This document shows, piece after piece, positions 23,754 through 31,541 of a DNA stretch of 38,528 bases. A program made the translations under genes and the position numbers. The notes beneath the pieces were generated by a model that worked only from the letters and a program-made list of their open reading frames with translations, had not been told where the DNA came from and ran no database searches. Every line of letters starts with the position of its first letter. Position 1 is the first letter of the stretch. The DNA is from Erythrobacter sp. (lineage in GTDB: Bacteria > Pseudomonadota > Alphaproteobacteria > Sphingomonadales > Sphingomonadaceae). The stretch covers positions 1 to 38,528 of the forward strand of contig NZOF01000068.1 of the NCBI GenBank assembly GCA_002695185.1, read 5' to 3'.

Positions 23754-23776
23754 GAGGGGGCGTTGTGCGCCCCCTC
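23754..23776 (+). promoter_or_regulatory. intercistronic hairpin after the pilin gene
   Basis: GAGGGGGCG (23754-23762) pairs perfectly with CGCCCCCTC (23768-23776) around a TTGTG loop. No T run follows, so it is better explained as an mRNA-stabilising or partial-termination element between pilin and chaperone than a full terminator. Confidence 0.65.
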
Positions 23777-23842
23777 TCTCACTTCCCGCCATTACGGTGA
23801 TCGTGCCGAGGCGGATTGAGAAAATAACAAAGGGCTGCAGTC

Positions 23843-24586
23843 GTGGGTTCATTCATACGCCAAGGACTTAAGATACTGGCGGGGTTCGCTCTGATCTTGC
23901 ATCCTGCGGTCGGCCAGGCGGCCAAGATTTCCCCAATGATCGTTGAGCTGAAGCCGGCAGGCCAGAACTCTATCGCGCGCGTTGAAATGACAAACGACAG
24001 TTTGCGCGATATTCCCTTCGAAGCGATCGTGATGCGCGGCGTCATTACCGAGGGTGGCGAGCTGCAAATGACCCCGGCAGAGGACCAGTTCCTGGTCTTC
24101 CCGGCACAAGCAATCGTCGAAGGCAATTCCCAGCAAGTTTTTCGCGTTCAGTATGTGGGCGAGCCAGAGCTGCCCCAATCCGAGATCTACTACCTCGCGC
24201 TGCGCCAGGTGCCCGTCGAATTCGAGGGCGAAACCTCGCAAGTCCAGATCGTGGTGAACTACAACGTCCTCATCAATGTTGTCCCTGACGGGACCGCTCC
24301 GCTGCCCGCTGTGGCAGAGGTGAGCCCCGCCACACAGGATGAGAAGAACGGCCTCAAACTGCTGGTTCGAAATGACGGCAACCGATATTTCATGGCAGGC
24401 CTGTCCGATTGGGTCGTCACGGGCGTGACATCCGACGGCGCTCCTTACGAGGGCAAATTCAAAGGTGGCGAGTTGACCCGCCACATCGGCGTAGGTGTGG
24501 TCGGCCCGGGCCGTGCGCGGCGTTTCTTTCTGCCGACCGATGTCAAGCTGAACCCCGGCAGCGTCCAGGTCGAGATCAACCCCTAA
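23843..24586 (+). CDS. PapD/FimC-type periplasmic pilus chaperone
   Basis: The protein has 247 residues from a GTG at 23843. Signal peptide about 1-26. Two immunoglobulin-like domains are expected: the first has ISPMIVELKPAGQNSIARVEMTN and the typical QVFRVQYVGEP before SEIYYLALRQVP; the second begins near GLKLLVRNDGNRY. It should cap pilin subunits in the periplasm by donating a strand and deliver them to the usher. It lies between pilin and usher in the operon. Sequence is closest in style to archaic (Csu-like) chaperones. Confidence 0.9.
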   Translation: MGSFIRQGLKILAGFALILHPAVGQAAKISPMIVELKPAGQNSIARVEMTNDSLRDIPFEAIVMRGVITEGGELQMTPAEDQFLVFPAQAIVEGNSQQVFRVQYVGEPELPQSEIYYLALRQVPVEFEGETSQVQIVVNYNVLINVVPDGTAPLPAVAEVSPATQDEKNGLKLLVRNDGNRYFMAGLSDWVVTGVTSDGAPYEGKFKGGELTRHIGVGVVGPGRARRFFLPTDVKLNPGSVQVEINP

Positions 24587-24611
24587 GATTATGCGAGAGG
24601 GGGGCAGGAGC

Positions 24612-27083
24612 ATGAAGGGGCTGGCGAGCAGGATTGCTATTTCTGCCGCTTTGGCAGCGGTCGCGCCAACGCCTGCTTGGGCGCAGAAGATTGCCTGGCA
24701 GACCGCTCCGTCACAAGTTCCCGCCAGCCAGCGGAAGATCACCTTTGCTGTACCACTCGTTTACGGAGAGCGGGTGCTGGGCGATGTAGTGGTGGAAACC
24801 TCTCCCTATGGCGGAGAAACCCGGATCGAGCGTGAAAGCCTGCGCCTCCAGCTGGCCCAACTGCTGAATGAAGATGGCTTGGCGGCGCTCGACGAGGTGC
24901 TCGGTGATGCCCGTTTCATAACTCCTGCCCGTCTCGCAGCGGAGGGTTTTCCGCTGCGTTTCGACGATGGCCGGCTCGAACTGGTACTTGAAACGCTTCC
25001 CGGCGAATTTCGTCCGGTAGGTTCGCTTGGCGGGGAACGGTATTCCCCCATTCCATCCGAGCTCCCCACAATCGAGCCGGCTGAGTTCAGCGCCTACATG
25101 AACATCAACGCCAACCTCGATTATTCGGACAATGACGGGGCGGACACGCCGAGCTTTTTCGCGTTCGGAGCGGCGCGCTATCGCAACGTCGTACTCGAGT
25201 TCGACGGCGCGCTGACCGGCCAATTTGGCGAAGACTACCGCTTCTACCGCCGCAGTGTCCGTGCCATTTACGATGATCCCGACAGCTATCGCCGCTACCA
25301 GGCAGGCGATCTTCGGCTGAACACTATTCCCGTGCTGAGAACGCCCTTCATCGGCGGCGTCGCGGTCGAGAAGCGGCGCCGAATCTTCGATCCATTCATC
25401 GCGGTCCCGCTGCTCAGCGGGCGGGAAATTTTCCTCGACAGCCGTTCGGATGTCGAAGTGATCGTGAACGATGACGTGGTGAGGTCGCTGCAGCTCGAGC
25501 CGGGACGCTACGATTTCAGCAATCTCCCGCTGGAAACCGGTTCGAACGATGTGCGGGTGGTGATCACGGACTCTGCCGGCCGGCGTCAGGCTCTCGACCT
25601 CGACTATTTCTTCGAACCCCTCGATCTGGCCGTAGGGGAGGACGAATATGTCCTCGGCGCCGGCTTCATCGCGCGGGATATCGAATTCGAGCCCGATTAT
25701 ACCGGCGACCCGGTCGCGACGGGGTATTACCGCCGCGCCCTGAACGAGACGCTCATACTCGGCGGCGCGCTCGAAGTGTCCGAAGACGTGCAGGTCATAG
25801 CGGCCGAGACGACCTTCGTGCCGCAAGTGATCCCGGGCGTCTTCGATGCACAAGTGGCGACAAGTTTCGCAGATGGTACAGGCGTGTCGGTGCGGGCCGG
25901 ATACCGCGTGCAGGGCGGCAACAGCCTGGCGGACCGTCGGCAACTGAGCATTACCGTCGATTACGAAAGCGCGAACTACACCACGATCGGCGACATATTC
26001 CCGAGCGATTTCGACCTGCTGACAGTCTCCTCAAGCTACACCCAGTCGCTCACCGAAAGAACCTACGCCAGCGCCGGCGTCCTCTATTCCAAGCGCGGCG
26101 GGAACAGAGACGATCGCAAGCTGGCGTTCGTCGATGTCTTCCACCGGCTGACGGATCGGATGAGGCTGACCGGCGGCCTCGTCTTCGGCGAAGATGAATT
26201 TACCGACAAGAGCTTCGGCGTTCACCTCGGTCTCGCCTGGCAATTCGGCGACCGCAGCCGCTTGAATGCGGATTACCGCAGCCGGAGGGAAACAACCCGT
26301 GTCACGGCCTCACGCGGGTCGGACAATTCGGTGGGCTCCTTCGGCTATGACGTCGGCTTTTCCGATACGCGCGGGTCCACCAGCGTGGACGGTAGCGTGA
26401 ATTATGTCGGTAACCGGTTCGATGCGCGGGCAAGCGTAATATCCAGCGGCACCGGTTTCGGCGATCTCACATCCGACCAGCGCGCGCGCCTGCAGGTGGG
26501 AACATCGCTGGCCTATGCCGACGGTTCGTTTGGCATCGGTCGCCCCATTTTCGATTCCTTCGCCGTGCTCAAACCCAATCAGGTCCTGCGCGAACAGGAA
26601 GTGATTTCGGGCCGTTCGCTGAGCGACAACGAATATACGGCGCGCAGCGGGCCACTCGGGGCCGCCGTTCAATCGGACCTGTCATCCTACAATGTCCAGT
26701 CGATCCAGTACGATCTGGCAGGGGCCGACCAGGTCGTGGCCGTCGGGGATGGTACGGCGCGAGTGGAGCCACGCTTCCGCTCTGGTTACAAGATCGTGGT
26801 CGGCAATTCCCGTTTCGTCAGCGCGGTGGGTACGCTCACAGTTGGCGGGGCGCAGGCCGAACTGTGGTCGGGCACGATCACTTCGGTGGATGACGAGGGC
26901 TTCGAACCCATGCCGTTCTTTACCAATTCCAGAGGCAGGTTCGGAATCATCGGCCTGGCGCCGGGCAAAACCTACCGGGTTACGATTAGCCGCGAAGGGC
27001 GGGAATTCGAAATAAGCGTTCCCGAAGACAACGCCGGCCTGCTTCGCCTCGACGAAGTCGACCTGCCCGCAATGGAGGATTAG
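24612..27083 (+). CDS. fimbrial outer-membrane usher
   Basis: The protein has 823 residues. The ATG at 24612 is chosen over an in-frame ATG at 24591 because GGGGCAGGAG precedes it and it starts the signal peptide (cleavage after AWA). N-terminal domain about 30-150 (FAVPLVYGERVLGDV), then a long beta-rich region with regularly alternating strands (about 155-700) for the pore and plug. C-terminal domain ends with GRFGIIGLAPGKTYRVTISR. Size and layout match FimD/PapC-type ushers, which secrete and polymerise chaperone-bound subunits at the outer membrane. It follows the chaperone by 25 bases. Confidence 0.9.
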   Translation: MKGLASRIAISAALAAVAPTPAWAQKIAWQTAPSQVPASQRKITFAVPLVYGERVLGDVVVETSPYGGETRIERESLRLQLAQLLNEDGLAALDEVLGDARFITPARLAAEGFPLRFDDGRLELVLETLPGEFRPVGSLGGERYSPIPSELPTIEPAEFSAYMNINANLDYSDNDGADTPSFFAFGAARYRNVVLEFDGALTGQFGEDYRFYRRSVRAIYDDPDSYRRYQAGDLRLNTIPVLRTPFIGGVAVEKRRRIFDPFIAVPLLSGREIFLDSRSDVEVIVNDDVVRSLQLEPGRYDFSNLPLETGSNDVRVVITDSAGRRQALDLDYFFEPLDLAVGEDEYVLGAGFIARDIEFEPDYTGDPVATGYYRRALNETLILGGALEVSEDVQVIAAETTFVPQVIPGVFDAQVATSFADGTGVSVRAGYRVQGGNSLADRRQLSITVDYESANYTTIGDIFPSDFDLLTVSSSYTQSLTERTYASAGVLYSKRGGNRDDRKLAFVDVFHRLTDRMRLTGGLVFGEDEFTDKSFGVHLGLAWQFGDRSRLNADYRSRRETTRVTASRGSDNSVGSFGYDVGFSDTRGSTSVDGSVNYVGNRFDARASVISSGTGFGDLTSDQRARLQVGTSLAYADGSFGIGRPIFDSFAVLKPNQVLREQEVISGRSLSDNEYTARSGPLGAAVQSDLSSYNVQSIQYDLAGADQVVAVGDGTARVEPRFRSGYKIVVGNSRFVSAVGTLTVGGAQAELWSGTITSVDDEGFEPMPFFTNSRGRFGIIGLAPGKTYRVTISREGREFEISVPEDNAGLLRLDEVDLPAMED

Positions 27084-27092
27084 GAGAAACGC

Positions 27093-27971
27093 ATGAAAAA
27101 CTTCATCAAGGCGATCGCCTTTGCCTCCCTGTTCTCCACGCCGGTGATGGCAAAGGATTGCGACCCTGAATTCACCGAGGCGAGCACCACCGTGACGGTC
27201 GGGGGCGTGAATGTCGGCGCAAACGAGGTGTCCCGCGAAAACTTCAACATCCGCGTGCGCAACGAAGGCAAGGGGCGCTGCACGGCGAGCATCCGTGTCG
27301 CGCGCATCGATGGGGCGAACATTGGATCTCCGCTTGCCTACAGCTTGCGGTCAGGCTCGCACTCGATCGACATCCTGCCGACGGAAGCATCTGCCGCCAC
27401 TGCGGAGAGCGATTTTCTGGTGAACGGAATTCCCGGTGGCGCGAACGGCCGCGCGGTGCCGTTCATCGTTACAGTTCCTACACGCTGGGGGATTGAGGCG
27501 GGCTTTCGCAGCGAACAGTTCCTGCTCACGCTTCTCGATGCTGCCGGTGAGGTACTCGATCGGCATGTGCTGACCATCAACATGCAGATACCGTCATCGG
27601 TCAGCATGCGCTTGGTCGGGGCGACGGGGACCGAAACAATCCGTTCGATCAATCTCGGGACCATCGGGAAGGAAAGACCAAACCATTCCGATCCCTTCGG
27701 TGTGCGGGTGTGGAGCACTTCACCCTATAGTGTAAGCTTCACTTCGGAAAATGCCGGCGTTCTGGCGCATGAGGCTGGTCTCGACCAGATCCCCTACGAT
27801 CTGCGGATGGATAATATGCTCGTAAACCTCGTGACGGGAAGCGAATTCACCATACCCAGCGTCGCGCCGCCCCTTGGCATTATTCACCGCCTCAGCGTTC
27901 AGGCAGGTCCGGCAACGGCTCGCGCCGGAAGCTATTCCGACCGGGTAACGGTCACGGTGTCGCCGCTCTGA
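27093..27971 (+). CDS. putative two-domain tip subunit of the pilus
   Basis: The protein has 292 residues. AGGAGA precedes the ATG, 9 bases after the usher stop. Signal peptide about 1-20 (VMA cleavage). An N-terminal domain with Cys23 and Cys63 (about 21-165) is followed by a second domain (about 170-292) whose end, ARAGSYSDRVTVTVSPL, is the characteristic last strand of SCPU pilins. A two-domain subunit at the end of a chaperone-usher operon resembles the tip adhesin of Csu pili (CsuE). The receptor is unknown. Its stop abuts the stop of the convergent gene with no gap. Confidence 0.75.
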   Translation: MKNFIKAIAFASLFSTPVMAKDCDPEFTEASTTVTVGGVNVGANEVSRENFNIRVRNEGKGRCTASIRVARIDGANIGSPLAYSLRSGSHSIDILPTEASAATAESDFLVNGIPGGANGRAVPFIVTVPTRWGIEAGFRSEQFLLTLLDAAGEVLDRHVLTINMQIPSSVSMRLVGATGTETIRSINLGTIGKERPNHSDPFGVRVWSTSPYSVSFTSENAGVLAHEAGLDQIPYDLRMDNMLVNLVTGSEFTIPSVAPPLGIIHRLSVQAGPATARAGSYSDRVTVTVSPL

Positions 27972-28376
27972 TCAGTAGAGGGCAAGCGACAGGCTTATAG
28001 ACATGTCGCTATTCAGGTTTTCCGATCGCACGGCGATAGGTTCCCGGCTCATGCGGGGGCCGGACCGGAATGCGATGGGGGATTGACCCGAAGCGCTGAG
28101 CAAAACGGACTGCCCGTTGAAGTCGATTTCGACTTTCTCATTGGCTGCAAGCGAACGATGGCTTGCAAGGATATGGTAGCCGCGCGACGAATTGCAGAAT
28201 TCCGTCAGCGTCCCGCGCGCTTCGCCTGAAGCCGGATCGATCGAAAGTGCATCGGAAGCAATGTCGCAGTGCTCGGGGACGACAGCAGACACCGAAAATC
28301 CGCCCAGATCACTCGTTTTGGCGTGCGCCGAAGTGCCCATCAGAGCCGCAATCAGAATAAGACAAGATTTCCGCAT
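27972..28376 (-). CDS. small secreted pilin-like protein
   Basis: The protein has 134 residues. GGAG lies 9 bases before the ATG. Signal peptide about 1-19 (AHA cleavage). FSVSAVVPEHCDIASDALSI resembles the opening strand and cysteine of SCPU pilins (Cys37, Cys61), and SISLSLALY alternates like a closing beta-strand. The usual AG-x-YSDxV end is missing. It may be a minor subunit, anchor or regulator of the adjacent pilus, transcribed from the opposite strand. Similarity is by eye and moderate. Confidence 0.6.
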   Translation of the reverse strand: MRKSCLILIAALMGTSAHAKTSDLGGFSVSAVVPEHCDIASDALSIDPASGEARGTLTEFCNSSRGYHILASHRSLAANEKVEIDFNGQSVLLSASGQSPIAFRSGPRMSREPIAVRSENLNSDMSISLSLALY

Positions 28377-28726
28377 AGTCAGTCTCCAAGATGGTTCTCG
28401 ACTAACCCATAATAGTTAATATTCACTACAATGTGCATCGCACTGCCAAAGTTCCGCGGGCTGCCACTTGGCAAACCCGGAGCAATGAACTGGTTAACCG
28501 AAACACCTCGGGGACTTGGCCAGACGGCCCGCTCATACTCTTCGGTGCCCGCAACTGTTTCGTCGTTGGCGGACGGGGCTCTTTCGAAGTCCGAATGTAT
28601 AGCGGCAGGGCTGGCGTGCAGGCACTGCTCAGGTGATCCGAGCTCGCATCAAGACGGAAGTAATCGGCACTTATGCATTACTCGGACTGCACTCGTGCAG
28701 CTCCGATCACCGTCGTTTCGAACGGA
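28377..28726. other. intergenic region with no gene seen
   Basis: About 350 bases between the pilin-like gene and the GNAT gene. A 133-codon plus-strand frame here has no ribosome binding site or family resemblance and is not called. CTGCAC/GTGCAG (28687-28700) is a small hairpin after the GNAT gene without a T run. The AT-rich stretch 28410-28435 probably holds the pilin-like gene's promoter. Confidence 0.6.
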
Positions 28727-29167
28727 TCACAATTCCTTCACGAGATACTCTGCACTCGCCGGGCAAAGCCTCGTGAATTCTCTTGAACCGGCAATGTCGT
28801 TTGGAGCGTCCTCCCGGCTCGCGGGCTGGTAGCCACTCCGGCGAAAGAACTCCGCGGCCGTTGTTGTCAGAAGGTGAAGCCGTTTGGTTCCGGCATCCCG
28901 GGCATGGCCCTCCAGAGCGGCGAGGGCTTCTCTGCCAACTCCTGCAGACCGATAATCTGCCGGGATGACGAAGGATCGCAGGAGGCGATCGCTTCCGGTC
29001 CCCTCGATCCCGATATAGCCAAGCTGGCGATCCGCGCGGCGGATGATGTAGAACTGGCGCCCCGGCTCCGAAAGGTCGTCATGGGGCAGTCCCTCGGCGG
29101 CGAGCGCGGCTGCAAGGTCGTTCATCTCGCTGGCCTCGCCAAAGGGATGAAGCGATATGCCCTCCAC
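28727..29167 (-). CDS. ArsN2-like GNAT acetyltransferase
   Basis: The protein has 146 residues from a GTG at 29167, three bases after the YceD stop. The sequence follows the ArsN2 pattern closely: GLPHDDLSEPG, GYIGIEGTGSDRLLRSFVIP (acetyl-CoA side), LHLLTTTAAEFFRRSGYQP and the C-terminal FTRLCPASAEYL. ArsN proteins are GNAT enzymes found in arsenic operons; some acetylate arsenical antibiotics. Here no other arsenic genes are near, so the true substrate may differ. Placement after YceD suggests cotranscription with housekeeping genes. Confidence 0.78.
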   Translation of the reverse strand: MEGISLHPFGEASEMNDLAAALAAEGLPHDDLSEPGRQFYIIRRADRQLGYIGIEGTGSDRLLRSFVIPADYRSAGVGREALAALEGHARDAGTKRLHLLTTTAAEFFRRSGYQPASREDAPNDIAGSREFTRLCPASAEYLVKEL

Positions 29168-29170
29168 GGA

Positions 29171-29707
29171 TTAGTCTTTCTTCAACGCCGATAGCGCTTC
29201 GGCGAGTGGCCCGGTGGGGGTGCGCTCCTCGTCGCTTTCGATGCCAGCTTCGGCGCGCCGCTCATCTGCGCCCGGGCCTTCGCGATAGGGATCGATGGAA
29301 AGGCCGAGTTCCTGCGCAATCGCTTCGCCAAGGTCAAAGGTTTCGCCCTCATATTCGATTTCGTCGAGATCCTCCTCGGTCAGCTCGAACTCCTCATCCT
29401 CTTCGTAATCGCCCATGGTCCCGGCGGGGACAAAGCGGAGCGAGAAGCTTTCCGAGATGTCGTAGGCGAAATCTTCGCGGGTGACGGCGCAGGGTTGCTC
29501 GACCTTTGCGCACAAAGTGCCGTCGGCCAGAACCGCCCCGTCCTTCTCGCCGAACTCGACGGTGGCGGTCAGCTTGTGAATCTCGCTGACGCCGAACCGG
29601 CGCGCCAATGCCGCACGCTCGGCCTTGTCCGCTTCGATAATCATCGATCCTGCGGGAAGGGCGCGCGGCTTTATCAGCCGCGCCAGTTCGTTGCTGTCCT
29701 TGCTCAT
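29171..29707 (-). CDS. YceD/DUF177 family protein
   Basis: The protein has 178 residues. The central CAKVEQPCAVTREDFAYDIS with two cysteines seven residues apart, and FVPAGTMGDYEEDEEFELTEED followed by FDLGEAIAQELGLSIDPY, are the DUF177 hallmarks. YceD-type proteins are linked to 23S rRNA accumulation and ribosome assembly and usually sit by rpmF or plsX; here the neighbour is the CBP3-type chaperone, a common alphaproteobacterial order. Its ATG overlaps the upstream stop (ATGA). Confidence 0.9.
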   Translation of the reverse strand: MSKDSNELARLIKPRALPAGSMIIEADKAERAALARRFGVSEIHKLTATVEFGEKDGAVLADGTLCAKVEQPCAVTREDFAYDISESFSLRFVPAGTMGDYEEDEEFELTEEDLDEIEYEGETFDLGEAIAQELGLSIDPYREGPGADERRAEAGIESDEERTPTGPLAEALSALKKD

Positions 29708-30222
29708 GCTGCAATCTCCCCGGCGCGCAGCTGGTCGGCAGTCGTCCGCCCCAGTCTTTTGTGCAGCCGGATCATTCGTTCGGCCAGCGCATAGCTTTCG
29801 TCTTCCTGCGCCATGGTGACGTTGCGCTTGAGCGCTTCGGCCAGCGCGGCGCGATCTTCTTCGGCAAGAGCCGTGCGATAGCTACCGAGGCGCCCGCCCA
29901 TGCTGCTCATCAGATTGCCGATCTTCTTGCCCACCGTGGGATCGCCAATGCCGGCTTCGCGCAGCTGGCCTTCCATATCCTCGACGAAGAGTTCGGTTAC
30001 CAGTGCCGTGTGCGGGGCCAGTTCCTCGTCGCCCTCCATGCGCAGCAGGACGAGGCTAAGCACCAGCGTGATCATGTCGAAGCGTCCCTCTACTGTATCG
30101 GCCACCCCGCACATGCGATACCAGTCGGGTTCGCGCGCCTGCTCCACTATCGTGTGCCAGAGCGGGCGCCATTGGTCGCGCGGGTCTGGCTGCGTGCCGA
30201 AGAGGCGGGTGAGGAAAGACAT
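29704..30222 (-). CDS. ubiquinol-cytochrome c chaperone (CBP3 family)
   Basis: The protein has 172 residues. WYRMCGVADTVEGRFDMITLVLSLVLLRM and LVTELFVEDMEGQLREAGIGDPTVGKKI are the conserved core of the CBP3/UQCC1 domain, which assists cytochrome b translation and bc1 complex assembly in mitochondria. In alphaproteobacteria the role is assumed similar. It diverges from bamE across 184 bases and leads an operon with YceD and the GNAT gene. Confidence 0.9.
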   Translation of the reverse strand: MSFLTRLFGTQPDPRDQWRPLWHTIVEQAREPDWYRMCGVADTVEGRFDMITLVLSLVLLRMEGDEELAPHTALVTELFVEDMEGQLREAGIGDPTVGKKIGNLMSSMGGRLGSYRTALAEEDRAALAEALKRNVTMAQEDESYALAERMIRLHKRLGRTTADQLRAGEIAA

Positions 30223-30406
30223 GGATCGGTACTCGTTTCGCGAAATCGTTCAGCGGCAATTCAAACCGCCGGGGGCAGGGCCCATCCCCTGTTGCACGCA
30301 AAGCCAAGTTGCATGGACGCGCGCGGCGGTTTAGGGCCTCGCTCGCGCATATAGGGCGCGCGGGCCAGCAGGCCAAGCGCCTCGGAAACGGAGTAAAGCA
30401 GTTCCC

Positions 30407-30883
30407 ATGAGGGTCACGAAAATCCTTGCCACGTCCGCACTGGTTGCAGCCGGCCTCTCCCTTGCGGCCTGCTCGTCGATCCGGGAGAACCGCGGCTATG
30501 TCATCGATTCGGTACTGCTGAATTCGGTCCAGCCGGGAATCGACAATCAGCGCAGCGTCGAAATGACGCTGGGCCGCCCGACCTTCACCAGTCAGTTCGG
30601 CGATCCGACCTGGTATTACGTGTCGTCGACCACGGGCCGCAAACCCTTCGTACGTCCCCGGGTCGAAGCGCATCAGGTGCTCGCCGTGAAGTTCGGCCCC
30701 GATGGTGATGTCCTTTCGGCGGACCGTACCGGTATCGACGAAGTGGTCTATCTCACGCCCGATGGCGCGGAAACGCCGACACTGGGCCGCGAGCGCGGAT
30801 TCCTCGAAGATCTGTTCGGCAATATCGGCACTGTCGGTCAGCCGGGCCTCGGCGGTCAGGGACCGGGCGGTCCGGGCCGCTGA
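30407..30883 (+). CDS. bamE: BamE outer membrane assembly lipoprotein
   Basis: The protein has 158 residues. A lipoprotein signal ends at LAAC (Cys22). The SmpA/OmlA domain follows (RGYVIDSVLLNSVQPGIDNQ, then LGRPTFTSQFGDPTWYYVSS). BamE is a periplasm-facing partner of BamA in inserting beta-barrels such as the usher. The C-terminus is a glycine/proline-rich tail (about 135-158). It diverges from the CBP3-type gene, a common alphaproteobacterial layout. Confidence 0.92.
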   Translation: MRVTKILATSALVAAGLSLAACSSIRENRGYVIDSVLLNSVQPGIDNQRSVEMTLGRPTFTSQFGDPTWYYVSSTTGRKPFVRPRVEAHQVLAVKFGPDGDVLSADRTGIDEVVYLTPDGAETPTLGRERGFLEDLFGNIGTVGQPGLGGQGPGGPGR

Positions 30884-30904
30884 CACGCGGCTTGATCGCC
30901 TCGC

Positions 30905-30932
30905 CTTGACCCCTCTGCCGCGCACCCCATAT
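30905..30932 (+). promoter_or_regulatory. sigma-32 (RpoH) type heat-shock promoter of hslVU
   Basis: CTTGAC (30905-30910) and CCCCATAT (30925-30932) are separated by 14 bases, matching the heat-shock consensus CTTGAA N13-17 CCCCATNT except one base in the -35 box. hslVU is a classical RpoH target. Transcription would begin near 30939-30941, at the hslV start codon. Confidence 0.78.
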
Positions 30933-30940
30933 CGCGCGGC

Positions 30941-31501
30941 ATGAGTGATCAGGACAATCGCCACGGCCTCGTGCAGTGGCACGGAACCACCATCATCGGC
31001 GTCCGCAAGGGTAACCGCATCGTCGTCGCTGGCGACGGTCAGGTTTCCATGGGCAACACCGTGATGAAACCCAATGCCCGCAAGGTTCGCCGGATCGGCG
31101 AAGGCGGCAAGGTCGTCGCCGGCTTTGCCGGGGCCACGGCCGATGCCTTCACCCTGTTCGAGCGGCTGGAAAAGAAGCTCGAACAGTATAGCGGACAGCT
31201 GCTGCGTGCCGCGGTCGAACTGACCAAGGACTGGCGTACCGATAAGTACCTTCGCAATCTGGAAGCGCTGATGATCGTGGCAGACAAGGAGAACCTCCTC
31301 GTCCTCACCGGCAATGGCGATGTGCTGGAACCCGAAGGGGGCATCACGGCCATCGGTTCGGGCGGCAACTATGCCCTCGCCGCCGCCAAGGCGATCGCCG
31401 AATACGAAGACGATGCCGAAGTGATCGCCCGCAAGGCCATGCAGGTCGCAGCGGACATCTGCGTCTTCACCAATGGCAATGTGACCGTCGAAGAGGTCTG
31501 A
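30941..31501 (+). CDS. hslV: HslV, protease subunit of HslUV (ClpQ)
   Basis: The protein has 186 residues. [11 protein letters not shown] holds the catalytic threonine (Thr16 here); processing would remove a 15-residue leader. [32 protein letters not shown] and [13 protein letters not shown] are family-typical. The protein forms a two-ring dodecameric threonine protease with HslU. No ribosome binding site precedes the ATG, consistent with a leaderless message from the promoter at 30905-30932. A GTG at 30971 is an alternative start. Confidence 0.96.
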   Translation: MSDQDNRHGLVQWHGTTIIGVRKGNRIVVAGDGQVSMGNTVMKPNARKVRRIGEGGKVVAGFAGATADAFTLFERLEKKLEQYSGQLLRAAVELTKDWRTDKYLRNLEALMIVADKENLLVLTGNGDVLEPEGGITAIGSGGNYALAAAKAIAEYEDDAEVIARKAMQVAADICVFTNGNVTVEEV

Positions 31502-31541
31502 TGGATTCCCTCTGGGCCAATCCTACATTGCCACCCTTCAT

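Noticed and set aside
28431..28832. 133-codon plus-strand frame after the pilin-like gene
   Set aside because: No ribosome binding site or family resemblance, biased odd composition, and it runs into the antisense of the GNAT gene.
30878..30893. Terminator after bamE
   Set aside because: GCCGC/GCGGC is only five pairs, overlaps the stop codon and has no T run.
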